Shown: piece after piece, positions 59,201 through 64,000 of the stretch | Layout: every line of letters begins with the position of its first letter | Numbering within the stretch: the stretch's first letter is position 1 | Assembly: GCA_930367215.1 (NCBI GenBank) | Contig: OV884056.1 | Span: forward strand, 196,829,310-196,893,309 | DNA length: 64,000 nucleotides | Origin: Pollenia angustigena | Lineage: Eukaryota > Arthropoda > Insecta > Diptera > Polleniidae | Direction: 5' to 3' | Notes under the pieces: model-generated | Told to the model about the DNA's origin: nothing | The model's database searches: none | Seen by the model: the letters and a program-made list of their open reading frames with translations, nothing else | Made by a program: the position numbers and the translations under genes

Positions 59201-60536
59201 GGGCTGTAGGAAAAATCGCCCAAAGAAAAATGGCACAAATAAATGAAAAATCGCCCAAAAAAATTCCATGTAAAATTGGGCTTAAATTCTTATGAAAAGT
59301 GACCCAAAATTGTTGGGCTATTTTTCGTTACTATTGGGTGATATTTCGTTTTTTAAATTTGGTGATTTTTCATAATGAAAAAATATTATATGAAAAATAG
59401 CCCATTTTTTCGGGCATACTATTTGTCTTAATCATTCATTATTACTATACGACGAATTCCTAAATGTTATTTATAAAAACAACGGGACATATTGCAAAAA
59501 GGTGGCATGTCATAACGTCCAGTGTCATAGTGTGCGTGGACAAACTCGAAAGCATAGCTTACAAACTTGAAAGCATAGCCGGCCTATGGCCGGGCGCAAG
59601 GATTTTCTCCTCTTTGATAAAAACAAGTACCGGCTTCGCTAACTAAAGCTTCTCTGCACAGACGGCCTTCGGCCGGGGGCAAGGATTTTCTCCTCTATGG
59701 TATAACAAATACTGGCTTCGATAACTAAAGCTTCTCTGCGAAGTCGGCCTTCGTTCGGAAACAAGGAAGATTTTAGAAGCTTTACTTAGCGAAACCGGTA
59801 CTTGTTATACCATAAAGGAAAAAATCCTTGCGCCCGCCCAAAGGCCGTCTGCGCAGAGAAGCTTTAGTTAGCGAAGCCGGTATTTGTTATATCATAGAGG
59901 AGAAAATCCTTGCGCCCGGCCGAAGGCCGGCTATGCAGAGAAGCTTTAGTTAGCGAAGCCGGTTTTTGTTATACCATAGAGTAGAAAATCCTTGCGCACG
60001 GCCGAAGTCCGGCTATGCCGAGACGCTTTAGTAAGCGCTGCCGGTATTTGTTACAATATAGGGGAAAAAATCCTTGCTCCCAAAAGTGTTTTCGTTATAT
60101 GTTTAAAATATGCACCCAGAGACAAAAACAACAAAACCATTTTTAAAAAAATGGGGACCATATTATGTTTAATTTAACCAAATCATTGTCATCGACAACC
60201 ACATTATGGTAAAATAAGTTTTTTTAAAAATAGTTTTGTTGGTTGTGACCATAATAAAACATGTTTTTCTCTTACATTTGTAAGTTACTAAATTTATACG
60301 AAAAATAAAGACTGTTTTGCAAATTTGATAATTTTTAATTTTTTTTTGGGAAAAAATTCGTTTTTTCTTTTTTGGTCATTTTTCATTTTTATTTTGGGCT
60401 CTTTTTCGTTTCTTTTGGGCAAAATTTCATATATAACTTTTTGGGTCATTTTTCATGTTCTTTTGGGCGATTCTTCATTTGGGCGATTTTTAATTTTTTT
60501 TGGGCCATTTTTCTTTGGGCGATATTTCCTACAGCC
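59201..60536. mobile_element. Foldback-type element with repeat-built arms (1336 bp)
   Basis: The left end GGGCTGTAGGAAAAATCGCC and right end GGGCGATATTTCCTACAGCC are inverted and flanked by a perfect 8-bp TSD. Each arm (about 200 bp) is made of imperfect short repeats of GAAAAATCGCCCAAAA type (left) and their complement TTTTGGGCGATTTTTC (right), as in Drosophila foldback elements. The core holds 82-bp tandem units in opposite orientations (59560-60080), which are far richer in G and C than the surrounding DNA. No transposase is encoded; the short Phe-rich frames at 60325-60609 come from the arm repeats. Confidence 0.85.
59560..60080. repeat. Inverted array of 82-bp GC-rich tandem units
   Basis: About two and a half units run in one orientation (AAGGATTTTCTCCTCT recurring 82 bp apart at about 59598 and 59680), then, after a centre at about 59765, three or more run the other way (AGAGAAGCTTTAGTTAGCG recurring 82 bp apart at about 59855, 59937 and 60019). 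Each unit carries a small internal palindrome, CGGCCGAAGGCCGG. Confidence 0.88.
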
Positions 60537-60544
60537 GATAAACT
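60537..60544. repeat. Right 8-bp TSD of the foldback element
   Basis: GATAAACT, matching 59193-59200. Confidence 0.85.
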
Positions 60545-61179
60545 CTATATCAGGGAATCTGAGCACAGGTGACCTTTATCTTGACAAAAACACTGAAATT
60601 TATTGTTGATGGGATATTCATTTATGTAAAAACAAGAACAGCTTTTTATTTAAAATTTTATTTTAATTCACGCATAAATTTAAATTATACTTACAAATAA
60701 AATAATTTATAATTAAATTAAGTAAACTAAAATAATTATGTATGTATTTATGTATGTAGTTTCCGCCATTTGTTCCAACCAAATCCTTTAAAATTTCATC
60801 CATGTTATGAAGGTTGAATAATATTTTGATTGAGATGAAAAGGAAAAAGATTAATACATAACAGATTAATTTAATTTCGACCCCTAACCGCGAAAATAAT
60901 GTAAGCGCCAAAAATCAAATTTCACAGAAGAGAGCTTTTTTGTTTTATTTCATATTAATTTTGTATGAAATTTGTCGCTTACACTAAAATTGTTTTTGCT
61001 ATAAAATCGTAACGGTACATTATGTGACCATGATATTTTAGGATGATGCAAGTGTTGCCAATAAAATCATTTATTAAAAAAAACGAAAATTGAAAATCAT
61101 GTCGCTTACGTTATTTTCGTTATTAGGGCTCGTCTGTCCGTCTGTCCGTCTGTTGAAAACACGCTCATTTTCGAACAAC
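60545..61179. other. AT-rich spacer with a CTGTCCGTCTGT box
   Basis: No gene is supported. The repeated GTCTGTCC motif at about 61132-61153 belongs to the repeat type also seen at 24841-25560, and the hAT element has inserted just after it. Confidence 0.45.
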
Positions 61180-62043
61180 CAGGCGCGGATTCAGGGGGGG
61201 AAATAAGAAATTTCCCCCCCCCCCCCCCGTAAATTATAAAAATATGTTTTGTTAATTTCGATAATACAAGAATTCCCAATAATAATATTTTTTTTAAGTA
61301 CAAATTTTTAGAAATCCCAGCAAGGTTTTTTTTGTTTTTTTTTAATGGAATCTCTAACAAAATTTTCAATTTTGTTTTTTTATTGAATCTCTAACGAAAT
61401 TTTCAATAAGTATCCAAATCTTAATCCAAAAAGTTATTTATTAGATATTTTCAATGAAACATCTAGTTTACCTAAACGTCTGACTTGATAATGCGTGCGG
61501 TTGAATTATTAATAAGCCTTACTGCCTGTTTAACGATATCGAACGTCATCGTTCGCATAGAAAATTACATTTACAGCCTGTTGTTGTAAAACATAAGTCT
61601 TCTCACTTGAAGTTTTCGTATTAATACGATAATGTTCCACATTTGGTTTTGAAAAAACATTTAAAAGCTTTCGTCTATTCATGGTTGACATAAATAGAAC
61701 TTTTTTCTTTCGTGAATCAACATTATTGCCAATGCATTAATATTTGTACATTTCTATTATTTTTTCATATAAAGGTTTTGTGTTTGTGGATAACCCTGGC
61801 TTTTGTTTACAAAAATTTAAATTAATTTCAAAAACAAAATATTTCATAAAAGTGTTAGTAAATTAGTAAAAATAAAAATGTTGAATGAAAATGTTAACAA
61901 TAATAGCAATAAATAAAATAAATACATAAAGAAGATCTTTTGCTGCACATCAACATATATTTATGTAGAAGATATTTGCGTGATAACACTAGTTTTTTGG
62001 AAGTTTCGGAAGAACGGTGTCATTTTTTACTACACTGTATGTA

Positions 62044-62682
62044 CAGTCACACAGATAATAGTACGTACGCCTTAAAAATTCTTTGATTTTCCAAAAATTG
62101 GTGATATTTACAAAAATAAATAAATTAAACATTTTTAAATGAAAGAAAATATTTATTTCGTTTTTTAAATTTAAGACTACTGATTTGCCCACATACTTAA
62201 GTGCGAAGTCGAGTCGCCTTTATCTGTTTATATCCCAAATTAAGGTTTTTTTTCTTGGTACGTGGCTATGGAATCCGCTTATCCACGGCTGTTGATTTAT
62301 GATTTTAACTTACAACAGTTTTTCTTAATTGCTAAACTCGTAAGGTAATTTCGGGTGGACGTCCAGTTTTTGGTTTGCTTTGTTAGGCATTGAGACTCAG
62401 ACAAGTGTTTTATTACAGTCTGCACTGAAAACTGACACGTCCAACAATTTTAAAAATTTTAAAATATGTTCACGCATTTCGGTACAAATGTCCTTTGTTT
62501 TCTTACCTATTTTAACAAAACAGTAATATTTTTTCTTCTTAAATTACTGCAGTCTTAAAACTTGCTTGCAAATTTAGCTTGTACCACTTTCCGTATATTC
62601 TTTTTTCTTTAAATCTACTTAATTTAAGACCGTTTTCTATTTGGCATCCTACGAACGTATAATTATCTGTGCTGTCAGATAA
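62044..62682 (-). mobile_element. Tc1-like transposon relic nested in the TIR element
   Basis: The left end CAGTCACACAGATAATAGTA follows TA; the right end is a reversed CAGCACAGATAATTATACG (62656-62682). In between, the minus strand encodes the N-terminal half of a Tc1-type transposase; the catalytic part is deleted. A further GTACGTAC block at about 62829 may be a separate terminal repeat. Confidence 0.6.
62200..62510 (-). pseudogene. N-terminal fragment of Tc1-like transposase
   Basis: The minus strand reads KKTKDICTEMREHILKF, FSVQTVIKHLSESQ, then, in an adjacent frame, KPKTGRPPEITLR: the paired-type DNA-binding domain and GRPR-like hook of Tc1 transposases. Stops and frame changes show decay. 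No DDE residues remain. Confidence 0.6.
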
Positions 62683-63559
62683 ATTTTCAAGTGTAAAAGT
62701 ATAATAAGCGGAAAGTGACCCGAACTTTTTGCAGATTGATTTTACCAGTGTGTCGATGCCTTGCTAATGCAAGCAAAAATATCGATCAGAAATCCAGAGT
62801 TATTCTTAAACTTCAATTTTGGAGGGAGTACGTACTATGCGATACGATGTGATCGGACTATAAAATGCAGCGCTATATATAACAACAAAATGGCTGCATA
62901 TGGAGGCGTGGTTATACAAATTTAACTGTTTAAGAAACATTATTGACATATGTACCTTCCATTCAAGGCAGAAACTTGTTTATTGTTGGAGGTCGACCCA
63001 CTCTAATGTACATACATATGTACATATTTTTGAGCGTATGTAGTTCCATTGTTTCTAGAATTTTTTGAACCTGTTAATGCATATTTATGTAATTATAAGT
63101 GAACCTTTATAGAATATTTTATAATAGTATAAGTTTTTTAGGTTCCCTTTTTTAAAATATCGAAGTTATTTTCCAATTTTTGGTGATTTGTTTTTTAAAC
63201 GAATGCCTTTTACTTATCGTCTTCTTCTCACTTTTGTTTTCATTTATTACGAAGATGTTCATTTTATAAGAACCAAAAATATGTGGAAAAAAATTAAAGC
63301 TTTTTTTGTCACTCACCAGAAAATTTTTTTAATTTTATGAAAACCTAAATCTGATTTTGTTCTTTTTTTTAACGAACGAACAAATATTTTCATTTTCTAA
63401 AAACAGGCTGTTAAAACAAAAACAAATGTTCGAATTTTGTTTTTGTTTTAAATGTAATTTTCTATGCGAACGATGACGTTCGAAATCCATGAGCCTGTTC
63501 ATGGATTAGTTTAGTGGTTAGTTTGAATATGCAATATTTATGTATATATGTGTTATATG

Positions 63560-64000
63560 AATCAAAATTCTATTCGATAATTTTTGACGAAAGCACGGAT
63601 TTGTCGGGGAAAAGCCAGATTTCCTTATCTTTAAGATATTTCAACATACAACAAAAAATTTTTAAGGAATAATTTATTGGCTTTATTGTAAACGCATTTG
63701 AAGAGGCTTCAAAAGATATTGATGACGTTGGTGTTTCAATTGATGCGAAGGCACTATCATCAAAAGTTCTTAAAGCTTTGACAAATTTTGGTCTTGACCT
63801 TAAAAATTGTGTAGGAGATGGAACAGATGGGTGTCCTCTGATGTCAGCAGAAAATTGAGCTGTTCAAAATTTCTGGAAAAGCGACAAATGCGAAACAAAC
63901 GCCTTGCTATTCTATTGCCATTAATACAAAAAGTGCCATTAATACAGAAAGTTGTAAAATTTGTTACAGAAACGACAAAATGTTTATAATCATCCCAAGC
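63560..64000 (+). pseudogene. hAT transposase fragment, copy 2 (truncated by the window end)
   Basis: YESKFYSIIFDESTDLSGKS, then ISLSLRYFNIQQKIF, an in-frame stop, FIGFIVNAFEEASKDIDD and LKNCVGDGTDGCPLMSAEN match the minus-strand copy at 43994-44374. A second stop follows in the AEN segment, then AVQNFWKSDK before decay. The N-terminal BED region is missing, as in copy 1. Confidence 0.85.

Larger units (their letters stand above)
61522..63497. mobile_element. TIR element related to the palindromic MITE at 22400 (1976 bp)
   Basis: The inner end sequence CGTTCGCATAGAAAATTACA is found as an inverted repeat at both ends (61550 and 63452-63472), preceded by GAACGTCAT. The left outer end CTGCCTGTTTAACGATATC aligns with the CAGCCAG end of the MITE at 22400 and follows TTA. 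No transposase of its own was recognised; a Tc1 relic sits inside. Right boundary and TSD are uncertain. Confidence 0.65.
61180..64000 (+). mobile_element. hAT transposon copy 2, partial (runs off the window), with nested elements
   Basis: CAGGCGCGGATTCAGG at 61180 is the same end as in copy 1 (41741-46463), in opposite orientation. It continues collinear with copy 1 to 61521, is interrupted by the TIR element 61522-63497, and resumes at about 63528 with the transposase. It shares with copy 1 the direct junction between the end region and the middle of the transposase, so both descend from one deletion derivative. Confidence 0.85.

Noticed and set aside
59201..60536. CRISPR array or origin-like iterons from the repeated units
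   Set aside because: The 82-bp units are contiguous tandem repeats without spacers, in a eukaryotic foldback element with a TSD.

Overview
The window is strongly AT-rich eukaryotic DNA with no recognisable host gene. The mobile elements point to a fly, most likely a schizophoran dipteran: Jockey-clade LINEs, an R1-like LINE next to an (ACAT)n tract, INE-1-like boxes, Tc1/mariner, hAT and Helitron-like elements, and many TA-, TTA- or 8-bp-TSD MITEs. This assignment rests on element types, not on a host gene. Nothing looks bacterial or viral, and there is no operon, CRISPR array or convincing tRNA gene.

Layout. 1-920 is AT-rich spacer. 921-5652 is a near full-length Jockey-clade LINE on + with a perfect 13-bp TSD; its gag-like ORF1 has one frameshift and its endonuclease-RT ORF2 one nonsense codon. 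5849-24423 is spacer carrying several MITEs, a LINE RT relic (12930-13343), a Tc1 relic (16536-17118), a roughly 1-kb dispersed repeat and two tRNA-like SINEs. 24424-29931 is mostly spacer, with an RNase-H LINE relic split by a MITE (26520-27786). 29932-34550 is a second copy of the same Jockey family on -, broken by different lesions.

35540-41415 holds the second copy of the dispersed repeat with a hAT-like MITE inside it, a second copy of the TTA-TSD MITE, and a 5'-truncated Jockey relic split by a hAT-like MITE and two head-to-tail Helitron-like units. 41534-47369 is the most complex locus: a possible MITE contains a Helitron-like element, whose GTAT microsatellite contains a hAT element, which contains a foldback-type Tc1 element; a truncated R1-like LINE sits in the same microsatellite. 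47370-59192 is spacer with more MITEs, one RTE-like RT relic and a SINE fragment. 59193-60544 is a foldback-type element with an 8-bp TSD, long arms built of short repeats, and a core of inverted 82-bp tandem repeats. 61180-64000 is a second hAT copy, running off the window, invaded by a 1.98-kb TIR element that itself holds a Tc1 relic.

Nothing here works as a gene system. The content is best read as a layered record of transposition in a heterochromatic, intergenic or giant-intron region. No element appears autonomous: every coding element seen has at least one inactivating lesion.
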